A stretch of 64,000 bases of DNA from Clostridium tunisiense TJ (lineage in GTDB: Bacteria > Bacillota > Clostridia > Clostridiales > Clostridiaceae): the NCBI RefSeq assembly GCF_000300195.1, contig NZ_AMQH01000006.1, forward strand, positions 248,001-312,000, given 5' to 3'. A program made the translations under genes and the position numbers. How positions within the stretch are numbered: position 1 is the stretch's first letter; every line of letters starts with the position of its first letter. A model generated the notes under the pieces. The model had not been told where the DNA came from, searched no databases, and was given only the letters and a program-made list of their open reading frames with translations. Positions 48,601-57,841 of the stretch are shown one piece after another.

Positions 48601-49297
48601 ATTCATCTCCGTAGTTAAACTTATATCCAATACCTCTTATAGTTTGAATGTAAATTGGATTTTTATCATCCTTTTCAATCTTCTGTCTCAAGTGTCTTAC
48701 ATGCACATCCACAGTCCTTGTTTCTCCTACGTATTCATAACCCCAGATTTTATCTAATAGGAAATCCCTTGTCATTACTCGTCCCTTATTCTTTATAAGT
48801 ATTTCAAGAAGTTCAAATTCCTTAAGAGTGAGTTCAATTTTTTCTCCTTCTCTTTTAACTTCATGCTTTTGAAAATCAATGGTAATGTCTCCAAATTTGA
48901 AATTGCTTTCCTCATACTTCACTGCAGTTCTTCTAAGAATAGCTTTTACCCTTGCAATAAGCTCCCTTACTGAAAAAGGTTTAGTAATATAATCATCAGC
49001 TCCTAGTTCTAGACCCAAAATTTTATCTAACTCTTCACCCTTTGCAGTGATCATAATAATAGGCATATTTGAAATAGACGCTTCTTTTCTAACTTCCTTG
49101 CAAACATCTAATCCATCCATTCCAGGCAACATTAAATCTAAAAGCATCAAATCTGGCTGTTGCTCCTTTGCAATTAAAAAAGCATCTTTTCCGTTGTCAG
49201 CGGTAATAACTCCATAACCATTCTTTTCAAGATTAAATTTTATAAGTTCTAAAATATGTTCTTCATCATCAACTACCAAAATCTTTTTATCTGCCAT
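48590..49297 (-). CDS. phoP: Phosphate response regulator PhoP
   Basis: 235-aa OmpR-type regulator: receiver domain with D10, D11, phosphoacceptor D54 (LLDLMLPG) and K104 region, then a winged-helix domain with RTVDVHVRHLRQKI. GGAGG before ATG; 14 bases behind pgeF. Expected to bind the array before pstS. Confidence 0.94.
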   Translation of the reverse strand: MADKKILVVDDEEHILELIKFNLEKNGYGVITADNGKDAFLIAKEQQPDLMLLDLMLPGMDGLDVCKEVRKEASISNMPIIMITAKGEELDKILGLELGADDYITKPFSVRELIARVKAILRRTAVKYEESNFKFGDITIDFQKHEVKREGEKIELTLKEFELLEILIKNKGRVMTRDFLLDKIWGYEYVGETRTVDVHVRHLRQKIEKDDKNPIYIQTIRGIGYKFNYGDEYEE

Positions 49298-49311
49298 ATT
49301 AATTCCTCCAC

Positions 49312-50055
49312 TTATCTTATATACACGAAGGAATACATTCTTCCCTCTTTTTCTTCTTCTCTCCTATAGGAAAATAGCTTAAAATTTTTGCTACAAAATG
49401 TACATTCTTCTGTGCTATTAACATTTTCTTCTTTAATTCCATAGCTTAGGAGCTGAATCTTAATACAAGCCTCTAAGTTTAGTTTTCTTCCTTCATTTAT
49501 TTTAAATTCTTTTGATTTTACCTTATCTTTAAATATAGGGTTGTTATGAAACTTATGAATAAGTTCCTCACTAACCTCATAGCAACAACTCCTGTTGTGT
49601 GGCCCTATATATATGTTTAAATCCTCTGGATTGCATCCAAAAACTTCCTTCATTTTCTCTACTGCTTTACCAGCAATATTAGCATAAGTTCCCTTCCAAC
49701 CACTGTGGACAGCGCCTATAACCTTTTTTGTTTTATCAACTATAATTACTGGAACGCAATCAGCTGTAAACACACCTATAGCTGTTTCTCTATTACTTGT
49801 GATTATGCCGTCACCCTCACTATTTATTATGTCAGCATTATTACTAAAAATATGAATAATATCACTATGAATTTGATTTAAATATACCACTTCTTTAACA
49901 TTGAACCAACGCTTAATACTATTTAAGTTGTTCTGTCCTTCTTCTGTCCTTCTATTAAAGGTTAACCCATTTCTAGCTGTAAAGAATACTACTTCGATAT
50001 TTTCTCCACAGCTATAAGTTAAATATTCAAAGCCCTCAATACAATCTTTTTTCAT
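49312..50055 (-). CDS. pgeF: PgeF/YfiH family peptidoglycan editing factor
   Basis: Polyphenol-oxidase-like (YfiH, laccase domain) protein of 247 aa. E. coli PgeF removes wrongly built muropeptides; other members are reported as purine nucleosidases or phosphorylases. FTADCVPV and AVHSGWKGTYANI hold the metal-binding Cys and His. I start at ATG 50055 with GGAGG 7 bases upstream, not at the ATG at 50070 that would overlap the site. It shares an operon with phoP-phoR. Confidence 0.9.
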   Translation of the reverse strand: MKKDCIEGFEYLTYSCGENIEVVFFTARNGLTFNRRTEEGQNNLNSIKRWFNVKEVVYLNQIHSDIIHIFSNNADIINSEGDGIITSNRETAIGVFTADCVPVIIVDKTKKVIGAVHSGWKGTYANIAGKAVEKMKEVFGCNPEDLNIYIGPHNRSCCYEVSEELIHKFHNNPIFKDKVKSKEFKINEGRKLNLEACIKIQLLSYGIKEENVNSTEECTFCSKNFKLFSYRREEEKEGRMYSFVYIR

Positions 50056-50243
50056 AACTATCCTCCACATATCAATTTAATAATACAATAGCCTTTTTTT
50101 ATAATCTACTATTTATACTAATTTTAACCTTTATTTAACATATAACAAACTAAAGTTAACCCTAAAATTGTATTTAGTCCTATGTTACTCTCCTCATGCC
50201 TAAACACAACAAATAAAGTAAACCTGAACCTTAGAAATCTATA

Positions 50244-50278
50244 TAAAAAAACAAGTAAAATGCAAAAACATTTTACTT
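50244..50278 (-). terminator. Intrinsic terminator overlapping the nrdR stop
   Basis: AAGTAAAATG and CATTTTACTT enclose a 6-base loop, followed by GTTTTTTT on the - strand. The nrdR stop codon lies in the arm. Confidence 0.88.
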
Positions 50279-50728
50279 TTCTTTGATTAATCTTTTTATT
50301 TCTTCCATAAAACTATTAATATCATCAAACTTCCTATACACAGAGGCAAACCTTACATAAGCTACTTCATCCACATTTTTCAACATATCAAGAATCATTT
50401 CCCCAATTCCCTCTGAACTGATTTCTGTAGTCATGTTATTATTTAATGTTTTCTCAATATTATCTACTATTGATTCAATATTACTACGAGTTACAGGTCT
50501 CTTTTCACAGGCTCTCATAATACCATTTATTATCTTATCTCTATTAAAAAGTTCCCTTGTCAAATCTCTTTTAATAACAAAAATAGATATGTCTTCAACC
50601 TTTTCATAGGTGGTATATCTTCTATTACAATTCAAGCATTCTCTTCTTCTTCTAATAGCCACATTATCTTCTGTTGATCTTGAGTCAACAACCTTACTTT
50701 CTTCTCCATTACAATATGGACACTTCAA
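50273..50728 (-). CDS. nrdR: Transcriptional repressor NrdR
   Basis: Represses ribonucleotide reductase genes depending on ATP/dATP. 151 aa: zinc ribbon with C3, C6, C31, C34, then an ATP-cone domain from about 45. The start is TTG at 50728 (MKCPYC is the universal NrdR beginning); GGA about 12 bases upstream is a weak ribosome site. Confidence 0.97.
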   Translation of the reverse strand: MKCPYCNGEESKVVDSRSTEDNVAIRRRRECLNCNRRYTTYEKVEDISIFVIKRDLTRELFNRDKIINGIMRACEKRPVTRSNIESIVDNIEKTLNNNMTTEISSEGIGEMILDMLKNVDEVAYVRFASVYRKFDDINSFMEEIKRLIKEK

Positions 50729-50952
50729 TGATTTTCACGTCCTTTTTCTATTATATAGAATGCAACAAGGCAAAAATATGCATTTTCTTCCTTTTTGCAC
50801 GCTCCTTAACACAAGCTACTTTAAAGTACATTTAAAATATAACTCCAATATCATAACTTATATAATTTTATTATACACATATTTTATAACATTAGTATAT
50901 AAGTAACTAAGATTAAAATCAATACTTCCTAATGTATATATACCTTTCTCTA

Positions 50953-51216
50953 TTAACGTTGTTGAAACTCTACAATGCCATCACCATCAATTAATATAAC
51001 ATCTACTCCAATTTTTTTTATTTTTTCCCAAGGTATTTCTGTATCTTGACTCTTCCCAAACCACCCTGCTTTTTCTGTAGGTATAATTATTGATTCTATT
51101 TTATGGCTCTCACAATTTATCTTGAAATCTTTAATATATCCAAGCTTACTCCCTGTGTTGATATCAATTATTTCCATCACTTTTAAACTATTAATTGCAA
51201 ACATTGTACTCTCCAT
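50953..51216 (-). CDS. YlmC/YmxH family PRC-barrel protein
   Basis: 87-aa small barrel protein with the family's EIIDINTGSKLGYIKD and IPWEKIKKIGVDVILID stretches. YlmC/YmxH proteins are linked to sporulation in Bacillus but have no defined activity. GAGGGG precedes the ATG. The position between nrdR and sigG fits a clostridial sporulation locus. Confidence 0.88.
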   Translation of the reverse strand: MESTMFAINSLKVMEIIDINTGSKLGYIKDFKINCESHKIESIIIPTEKAGWFGKSQDTEIPWEKIKKIGVDVILIDGDGIVEFQQR

Positions 51217-51481
51217 TTTTATCCCCTCACTTAAAATAATAAAATATTAATTCTCATAGCCCAAAAGCTAATTTAGTATAAATTTAACTTTATCCTTTAG
51301 CCTCTTTAAAATACCTGAATTAATCATCACTGGAAAATTCATAAAAACTTATAACAATCTATTCAACTTATATGCTATCACTTAAAATAGTAGAACTTAA
51401 AGTTCTTCTTAGTTAGAACAAAACCTTGTATTCACATATCTTTTTAAAGTGATTTCATTAATTCCTATTTACTACACCAAA

Positions 51482-51505
51482 AGAAAAAGAGCCCATAGGC
51501 TCTTT
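51482..51505 (-). terminator. Intrinsic terminator overlapping the sigG stop
   Basis: AAAGAGCC-TATG-GGCTCTTT followed by TTCTTTT on the - strand; the sigG stop at 51504 is in the arm. Confidence 0.9.
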
Positions 51506-52277
51506 AAACATACTTTCTCATATGTTTTAATGCTGTTTTTTCTAATCTTGAAACTTGTGCTTGAGATATTCCAATTTCATCTGCTACTTCCATTTGAGTT
51601 CTTCCATCAAAGAATCTTAAGTTTAATATAAGTTTCTCTCTATCACTTAACTTCTTCATTGCTTCTTTAATAGATATATTTTCAAGCCAACTATCATCTA
51701 AATTTTTATTATCACTTATTTGATCCATAACATAAATTGCATCTCCACCATCATGATAGATAGGTTCAAATAAAGATACTGGATCTTGGATTGCATCTAA
51801 AGCAAATACTACTTCCTCACGAGATATTTGAAGTTCATTAGCAATTTGTGAAACAGTGGGTTCCTTGTTATCCTTATTTACTAATCTATCTCTTACTTGT
51901 AAGGCCTTATATGCAATATCCCTTAAGGATCTACTAACTCTAATTGAGTTATTATCTCTTAAGTATCTTCTTATTTCTCCTATAATCATTGGTACCGCAT
52001 AAGTGGAAAACTTAACATTCTGACCTAAGTCAAAGTTATCAATGGCCTTAATGAGCCCAATGCAACCAACTTGAAATAAGTCATCTACGTTTTCTCCTCT
52101 ATTATTGAATCTTTGAATTACACTCAATACTAGTCTAAGATTACCCCTTATGAATTGTTCCCTACAGGTATAATCCCCTTCTTTCATTTTAAGTAGCAGC
52201 TCTCTCATTTCTTTTTCTTTTAAAACTGGTAGCTTAGATGTATTTACACCACAGATTTCTACTTTGTTGATCATCAT
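51504..52277 (-). CDS. sigG: RNA polymerase sigma-G factor
   Basis: Late forespore sigma factor. 257 aa with the highly conserved N-terminus NKVEICGVNTSKLPVL, region 2 GCIGLIKAIDNFDL and region 4 EVADEIGISQAQVSRLE. No pro-sequence. It lies 75 bases behind sigE, with a sigma-F-type promoter in that spacer; read-through from spoIIGA-sigE is also possible. Confidence 0.98.
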   Translation of the reverse strand: MMINKVEICGVNTSKLPVLKEKEMRELLLKMKEGDYTCREQFIRGNLRLVLSVIQRFNNRGENVDDLFQVGCIGLIKAIDNFDLGQNVKFSTYAVPMIIGEIRRYLRDNNSIRVSRSLRDIAYKALQVRDRLVNKDNKEPTVSQIANELQISREEVVFALDAIQDPVSLFEPIYHDGGDAIYVMDQISDNKNLDDSWLENISIKEAMKKLSDREKLILNLRFFDGRTQMEVADEIGISQAQVSRLEKTALKHMRKYV

Positions 52278-52311
52278 AAGGTCTTCATTCCCTTCAGAGT
52301 AATTGCATTTA

Positions 52312-52341
52312 AATTATCTCCTGATGTAAAAACTTTTATAC
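52312..52341 (-). promoter_or_regulatory. Sigma-F-type promoter of sigG
   Basis: On the - strand GTATA (52337-52341), 15 bases, then GGAGATAATT (52312-52321). This agrees with the sigma-F consensus described for Bacillus (GYATA and GGnnAnAnTR) except for the last base. It lies 35 bases before the sigG ATG, and sigG is a classic sigma-F target. Confidence 0.65.
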
Positions 52342-52352
52342 TAAAGACAACC

Positions 52353-53096
52353 TTATAACATTTTATTAATTTCTTTCTTTAATCTTTTTATTATTCTTTT
52401 TTCCAGTCTTGAAATGTAGGATTGAGATATACCAAGCATATCAGCCACTTCCTTTTGAGTTTTTTCTTGGAATCCATTTAATCCAAATCTAAGCTCTACT
52501 ATTTCTTTTTCTCTATGATTTAATTTTCCCATAGCAATTACTAGTAATTGCTTATCCACCTCATCTTCTATACAGTTATATACAACATCACTATCAGTTC
52601 CTAATATATCTGATAATAATAACTCATTCCCATCCCAATCTATGTTTAAGGGTTCATAAAAGGAGATTTCTGTTTTAGTTTTACTATTTCTTCTTAAATA
52701 CATTAAAATTTCATTCTCGATACACCTAGAAGCGTAGGTGGCAAGTTTTATCTTCTTTTCAGGATCAAAGGTATTTACTGCCTTAATAAGCCCTATTGTT
52801 CCCACTGAAATCAAATCTTCTACATTTACCCCTGTATTCTCAAATTTGCGAGCAATATACACAACTAATCTTAAGTTTCTTTCAATTAATGTGGCCCTGA
52901 TGCTCTCATCACCAGACACTAAATCTTGTACTAATTTATCCTCTTCTTCCTTTGATAGCGGTGGGGGTAACGCATCATTTCCACCAATATAATAAACATG
53001 CCCAGCAAATGCTTTGAACTTGCTTATAAATCTACTTATATAACTTGGAATGGCCTTTATTAACATCATTATTTTTTCTCTTATCTTATTCATCAT
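52353..53096 (-). CDS. sigE: RNA polymerase sigma-E factor (pro-sigma-E)
   Basis: Early mother-cell sigma factor made as an inactive precursor. 247 aa; the first about 40 residues are basic and hydrophobic (pro-sequence), followed by [15 protein letters not shown], region 2 [15 protein letters not shown] and region 4 [17 protein letters not shown] start at the ATG at 53096, 8 bases after GGGGGA; a GTG at 53102 and an ATG at 53093 are alternatives. The protease gene spoIIGA lies 11 to 17 bases upstream. Confidence 0.97.
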   Translation of the reverse strand: MMNKIREKIMMLIKAIPSYISRFISKFKAFAGHVYYIGGNDALPPPLSKEEEDKLVQDLVSGDESIRATLIERNLRLVVYIARKFENTGVNVEDLISVGTIGLIKAVNTFDPEKKIKLATYASRCIENEILMYLRRNSKTKTEISFYEPLNIDWDGNELLLSDILGTDSDVVYNCIEDEVDKQLLVIAMGKLNHREKEIVELRFGLNGFQEKTQKEVADMLGISQSYISRLEKRIIKRLKKEINKML

Positions 53097-53113
53097 AATC
53101 ACAATCCCCCACT

Positions 53114-53914
53114 TTATAAAATTCCTCTTGGTAAGAGTCCGTTATAATCGTTATATTTACTTAATTTTTTATCACAAAATGCTACTATAGCCTTTTCTTC
53201 TCGGGTTTCATCATCCATAGTTATTTTAATACTATCTGGTTTTATTCCTATTAATTTTCCATGTTGCCCATTCACCACTGAATATGGAATGTGGTATATA
53301 GAATACCCCTCTAAATTTATTTTATCAAAATATTCTTTTTCAATAATTATTACTGGTAGGTTGGTTGCTGGCTCTCTTAGTTCATTACCTGTATCTAAAA
53401 AAGCCTTTAAGGAAGTCTTTACTTCCTTAGTATAAATTTCAATATTGTAAACGAACTTGTCTAGCTTCCTACGATCTTTAACATAAATCACTAATCTGTT
53501 GATAACCGTATAAATTATCATAATTCCTATGTAAATATTTTTTGATGAAAAGTTAATCACCCTTGTATTTGGAGTAATATTAGGATTTTCACTCAGTGCA
53601 CTGTAGAAGGCTAGTCCACATAATAAAAAGGAGTAAAAATAAAATATTATTGTAGATTTAGCAATAAACAGTAAATTTTTCTCCTTCACTGCAATAAATA
53701 TCATTAATAGTGCCATGAAAATTTGAAAAGGCATCTTAGCTAGATACTGATACCTAGGTACTAACATAGGAATAACATAAAGGCTTCCTATAAAAGCTGC
53801 GGTAATCACCCTAAAGATACTTGACTTTCTTTTAATGGTTTGCATCGTTACTGTAATGAGGAAAACATTCACAATAAAATTTTGAAACAATAGCACATCC
53901 AGATATATAACCAT
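53114..53914 (-). CDS. spoIIGA: Sigma-E processing peptidase SpoIIGA
   Basis: Membrane aspartic protease that cuts pro-sigma-E after a signal from SpoIIR. 266 aa: five hydrophobic segments in the first about 145 residues, then a cytoplasmic protease domain with DTGN at 174-177. AAGGAGGAG precedes the ATG. Co-transcribed with sigE. Confidence 0.96.
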   Translation of the reverse strand: MVIYLDVLLFQNFIVNVFLITVTMQTIKRKSSIFRVITAAFIGSLYVIPMLVPRYQYLAKMPFQIFMALLMIFIAVKEKNLLFIAKSTIIFYFYSFLLCGLAFYSALSENPNITPNTRVINFSSKNIYIGIMIIYTVINRLVIYVKDRRKLDKFVYNIEIYTKEVKTSLKAFLDTGNELREPATNLPVIIIEKEYFDKINLEGYSIYHIPYSVVNGQHGKLIGIKPDSIKITMDDETREEKAIVAFCDKKLSKYNDYNGLLPRGIL

Positions 53915-53932
53915 GCTTACTCCTCCTTTACT

Positions 53933-54020
53933 ATATTATAACTTGTAATAACTGTAAAATTTGTAAAATTCTAATCCTAAAATAGATTTTATTCATTAAA
54001 TTTTACGTCATTTTACGATT
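53933..54020 (-). promoter_or_regulatory. Promoter region of spoIIGA-sigE with direct repeats
   Basis: TATAAT lies about 20 bases before the spoIIGA start. There is no TTGACA at 17 bases; TTTTAC lies 22 bases upstream, a spacing recalling the Spo0A-activated spoIIG promoter of Bacillus. Further up, ATTTTACGTC and ATTTTACGAT (+ strand, near 54000-54019) form a 10-bp direct repeat. An exact TGTCGAA Spo0A box is not seen. Confidence 0.35.
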
Positions 54021-54029
54021 AATTTTTCA

Positions 54030-54076
54030 AAAAATAAAAAACAGTTGCAAATTTTGTTTAATTTACAACTGTTTTT
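54030..54076 (-). terminator. Intrinsic terminator after ftsZ
   Basis: AAAAACAGTTG and CAACTGTTTTT form the stem, with an 18-base loop that can pair further (TAAAT/ATTTG), then TTATTTTTT on the - strand. Confidence 0.8.
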
Positions 54077-54139
54077 AATATTAAAGTTTATTAAAAGTCA
54101 TAGAAGCATTTAATTAAGTTTTATACACCCTTAATTAAA

Positions 54140-55240
54140 TTATCTCATATTTTTTCTAAGCCATGTTGGTACAGAAAAATCTTCTTCTTGCGACTTAGGT
54201 TGTTCTGTTTCCTTAGTTGCAGCTACTTCACTATGAGTAACTTCTTTTTTTGGTAATTCAATTTTACTTGCAGGTTGAATTACTTTATCACACTCAAAAC
54301 CAGTAGCTATTACAGTAATTCTGATTTCATCTTTAAGATTCTCATCAATAACTGCACCAAAAATTATATTTGCATCTGGATCTGCTGCTTCTTGAACAAT
54401 TTGTGCTGCTTCACTGATTTCAAGTAATGATAAATCAGCTCCTCCAGTTACATTTAGTAGTACTCCTGTAGCACCAATAATTGAAGTTTCAAGTAATGGG
54501 CTTGAAATTGCTTGTTTCGCAGCTTCTTGTGCTCTATTGTCACCTTTTCCAGAACCTACACCCATATGTGCTAATCCTTTATCTAACATAATTGTACTTA
54601 TATCAGCAAAGTCAAGGTTAATTAATCCTGGAATAGTTATAAGGTCTGAAATACCCTGAACACCTTGTCTTAAAACGTCATCAGCTTTTTTGAAGGATTC
54701 AACTAAAGTAGTTTTCTTATCAACTAAATTTAATAATCTTTCATTAGGTATTGTTACTAGTGTATCTACTGATTCCTTTAGAGATTTAATTCCTGACTCT
54801 GCATGAATCATTCTCTTTCTTCCTTCAAATGGGAAAGGCTTAGTTACAACCCCTACTGTTAATATTCCCATTGACTTAGCTATCTCAGCAACTACTGGAG
54901 CTGCTCCTGTACCAGTACCACCACCCATACCAGCAGTGATAAATACCATGTCTGCGCCCTTTAAAGCTTGAACAATTTCTTCCTTGCTTTCTTCTGCTGC
55001 TTTTCTTCCAATCTCAGGATTAGCTCCGGCACCTAAGCCCCTAGTAAGCTTGTCTCCTAATTGGATTTTTAATTCAGCTTTAGATAAAGCTAATGCTTGT
55101 TTATCAGTATTTATACCAATAAACTCAACATTCTTTAAGCCTTCTTCAATCATTCTATTTACAGCGTTGTTACCACCGCCACCACATCCAATAACTTTAA
55201 TTTTACATAAGTCCTTGTCTTGTACATCAAAATCAATCAC
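54140..55240 (-). CDS. ftsZ: Cell division protein FtsZ
   Basis: Tubulin-like GTPase that forms the Z ring, at mid-cell in growth and near a pole in sporulation. 366 aa; GGGTGTG signature at 106-112, NLDFADI T7-type region, a variable linker and a conserved C-terminal peptide VPTWLRK. GTG start with GGAGG 7 bases upstream. Lies 15 bases behind ftsA. Confidence 0.98.
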   Translation of the reverse strand: MIDFDVQDKDLCKIKVIGCGGGGNNAVNRMIEEGLKNVEFIGINTDKQALALSKAELKIQLGDKLTRGLGAGANPEIGRKAAEESKEEIVQALKGADMVFITAGMGGGTGTGAAPVVAEIAKSMGILTVGVVTKPFPFEGRKRMIHAESGIKSLKESVDTLVTIPNERLLNLVDKKTTLVESFKKADDVLRQGVQGISDLITIPGLINLDFADISTIMLDKGLAHMGVGSGKGDNRAQEAAKQAISSPLLETSIIGATGVLLNVTGGADLSLLEISEAAQIVQEAADPDANIIFGAVIDENLKDEIRITVIATGFECDKVIQPASKIELPKKEVTHSEVAATKETEQPKSQEEDFSVPTWLRKNMR

Positions 55241-55255
55241 AGTACTACCTCCTCA

Positions 55256-56506
55256 TTAGAAAAATTCTGCCAAAAATTCTTTTATTTTACTTGAAAATGT
55301 AACTTTTTCCTTGGATTCATCTCTCTTATTAACTTCTAAATTACTAAACTCTGTACCCCTTGATAATTCATTGCTGATTTTATTTCTTAAAACTATTTCC
55401 CTAATTATTCCTACGGCAGTAGAGTAAATAGGATTTGCAGCCCCTACATAAGAAGGCGATCCCACTCTTGTTTGCTTTTTAAAAACTTCTGTAGCAACTA
55501 CTGTTATGTCTCTAAATAAAGATACTCCGCCTCCTACAATTACAAAGGAGTTTATATCTTTATAGTTGCCATCTTCTATAAGTTTCTTTTTTACGATATT
55601 TAATAATTCTTTTACTCTCTCGCCTATAATCTCAACTAAAGTATCATAATTAATATCTATAGAACCATTACCAGTTATAGAGTTAATCTTAACTCTATAA
55701 TTTTGTAAAGTTTTGTCCTTTATTAAATTACTACACTTTATTTTTAAGTTTTCCGCATCTTCATGAGGTACCTTAAGACAAATAGAGATGTCATTAGTTA
55801 TGGTTTCTCCGCCTAAGCCTACAGAAAATACATTCAAAATCCTATTATTTCTATACACTGAAGTTTCAATTACCTCTGCACCTATATCAATAAGTGCAAC
55901 TCCGTTATCAATCTCATCTTCTTCAATAATATCTTTATATATACCTAATGAATTAACTACAATACCATTAACTCCAATCCCTGCTCTGCTTAAAGCTTTT
56001 TTGTATCCCTCTAGCATAGCTGATGGAGCTGTTACCACTTGAGCTTCTACTGCAAGCTCCTCCCCTGTCATACCAACTGGGTTACCTATGTTGCTCATTT
56101 CATCTACAGTGAACATCTCAGGTTCCACAGCAACTACTTCTGTGTTTTTTTCCATTGGCACTTGCTTTACGGCTTCTAACACATTTCTTAAATCTGAAAT
56201 TTGAATTTCTTTACTTGGTGAAGATACAGAAACAGCTCCTCTATTTTTCGTTAACTCACACAGTGATATTGGTATAGACAAATAAGCCTCTTTAACAGGC
56301 ATGTTTACTATATTTTCTAATGCTTTAACGACACTAGTAACTGCATAAGATATTGAATTTGTGTCCACTACCATACCGTTCCTAATACCACTACATTTAG
56401 AAGTAGTAATGCCTAAAACTTGAATTCTGTTATCATTATCTATCTTTCCAACAACACCACATACCTTAGATGAGCTAATATCTATTCCAACAATATGGTT
56501 ACTCAT
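55256..56506 (-). CDS. ftsA: Cell division protein FtsA
   Basis: Actin-like membrane tether of FtsZ. 416 aa with the ASKHA pattern GIDISSSKVCGVVG at the N-terminus, VALIDIGAEVIE in the middle, GGGVSLF later, and an amphipathic C-terminal helix (SSKIKEFLAEFF) for membrane binding. AAGGAGG precedes the ATG, which overlaps the stop of a 26-codon frame. Confidence 0.92.
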   Translation of the reverse strand: MSNHIVGIDISSSKVCGVVGKIDNDNRIQVLGITTSKCSGIRNGMVVDTNSISYAVTSVVKALENIVNMPVKEAYLSIPISLCELTKNRGAVSVSSPSKEIQISDLRNVLEAVKQVPMEKNTEVVAVEPEMFTVDEMSNIGNPVGMTGEELAVEAQVVTAPSAMLEGYKKALSRAGIGVNGIVVNSLGIYKDIIEEDEIDNGVALIDIGAEVIETSVYRNNRILNVFSVGLGGETITNDISICLKVPHEDAENLKIKCSNLIKDKTLQNYRVKINSITGNGSIDINYDTLVEIIGERVKELLNIVKKKLIEDGNYKDINSFVIVGGGVSLFRDITVVATEVFKKQTRVGSPSYVGAANPIYSTAVGIIREIVLRNKISNELSRGTEFSNLEVNKRDESKEKVTFSSKIKEFLAEFF

Positions 56507-56583
56507 TTAAACTGTTCCTCCTTTGATAGAAGTCTCAAAGGAATATATTCAACATAAACTTCAAATTTCCTCCAAAAAATCAT
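56503..56583 (-). CDS. Possible 26-aa peptide coupled to ftsA
   Basis: An ATG at 56583 opens 26 codons (MIFWRKFEVYVEY to KEEQFK) ending in TGA, which overlaps the ftsA ATG (ATGA). The overlap would allow coupled translation. The upstream ribosome site is poor, and no family is recognised. It may be a real leader peptide, a remnant of a longer upstream gene, or chance. Confidence 0.3.
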   Translation of the reverse strand: MIFWRKFEVYVEYIPLRLLSKEEQFK

Positions 56584-56741
56584 AACTTTAAAAGAAAAAT
56601 TTATAAAATATTATGATATCTTTGATTATGTAATGCTAACTTGGTGTTTATCCTCAATCTTAGTATAAAACCTTGATAAATAAAATGCAATAATAAATGC
56701 CTTTTGTGGGCATATTTTTACATTTATGTACAGTTATGCCT

Positions 56742-56768
56742 AAAAAAGGTGCAAAATCAATGCACCTT
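56742..56768 (-). terminator. Intrinsic terminator after pilT
   Basis: AAGGTGCA and TGCACCTT enclose 7 bases, followed by TTTT on the - strand; 7 bases after the pilT stop. Confidence 0.85.
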
Positions 56769-56775
56769 CTTATAA

Positions 56776-57828
56776 TTACATCAACATCATTCTGCTTAAA
56801 ATTTCTTTATCTACAGCATATGTCATTGCAACATCTTTTGAAATCTCTCTATTCCTGTATAGTTCTGAAATTGCCATATCCATGGTTTTCATTCCATACT
56901 TGCCTCCTGTTTGCACGGCTGACTCAATTTGATGAGTTTTTCCCTCTCTTATAAGATTTTGAATAGCAGGTGTTATAGTCATAATTTCTAAAGCTGCTAC
57001 TCTCCCATTTTCATCAATTTTAGGAAGCAACTGTTGTGAAACAATTCCTTGAAGAACTGCTGCCAACTGTATTTTAATTTGTTGCTGTTGGAAAGGTGGA
57101 AAAACATCAACTATTCTATCAATAGTTTTTGCAGCACCTATAGTATGTAAAGTAGATAAAACTAAGTGGCCTGTTTCAGCTGCTGTAATAGCTATTGAAA
57201 TGGTTTCTAAGTCTCTCATCTCCCCTACTAGGATAACATCTGGGTCTTCTCTTAATATTGCTCTTAACGCATTTTGGTAAGTCTTGCTATCCCTCCCTAT
57301 TTCTCTTTGGTTAACAATAGACTTGTTATGTTTATGTAAATACTCAATAGGATCTTCTAGGGTAATAATATGTGAACTCCTATTGCTATTTATTTCATTA
57401 ATCATAGCAGCTAATGTAGTACTTTTTCCGCTCCCTGTAGGCCCTGTAACAAGAACTAAACCTCTTTGTCTTTCAGTTAGTTCCTTAACTGAGGATGGGA
57501 ATTTTAATTCTTTTAATGTTGGAATTTTTAAAGCCACCACCCTAAGTGCTATGGCATCTCCCCCTCTTTGCTTATATACATTTACTCTAAATCTTCCCAG
57601 ACCAGAAATAGAATAAGATGTATCTATCTCACCCATAGTGTTGTATGCCTCATAATCCTTACCTAAAATTTCCTTTGCATAGTTAGCAGTATGGGCTGGC
57701 AAAAGCTTGTCATTATTGATTGGAACTAAATGACCGTTAATTCTCAAAGTAGGAGGTGCTCCCACAGTTAAATGCAAATCTGATGCATTTTTATTCATGG
57801 TTACTTCTAGTAATTCGTGTAATAACAT
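56776..57828 (-). CDS. pilT: Type IV pilus retraction ATPase PilT
   Basis: Hexameric ATPase that depolymerises type IV pili (twitching). 350 aa from ATG 57828 (AAGGAG 8 bases upstream); N-terminal PAS-like domain, Walker A GPTGSGKS at 129-136, LREDPDVILVGEMRD, and the PilT-specific NLIREGK near the C-terminus. No other pilus gene lies near; it stands between aroE and ftsA, overlapping no gene. Confidence 0.95.
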   Translation of the reverse strand: MLLHELLEVTMNKNASDLHLTVGAPPTLRINGHLVPINNDKLLPAHTANYAKEILGKDYEAYNTMGEIDTSYSISGLGRFRVNVYKQRGGDAIALRVVALKIPTLKELKFPSSVKELTERQRGLVLVTGPTGSGKSTTLAAMINEINSNRSSHIITLEDPIEYLHKHNKSIVNQREIGRDSKTYQNALRAILREDPDVILVGEMRDLETISIAITAAETGHLVLSTLHTIGAAKTIDRIVDVFPPFQQQQIKIQLAAVLQGIVSQQLLPKIDENGRVAALEIMTITPAIQNLIREGKTHQIESAVQTGGKYGMKTMDMAISELYRNREISKDVAMTYAVDKEILSRMMLM

Positions 57829-57841
57829 ATTAAAATCTCCT

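Noticed and set aside
48601..48630. Longer phoR start at 48630
   Set aside because: It would overlap phoP by 41 bases without a ribosome site, whereas ATG 48600 has GGAG 6 bases upstream.
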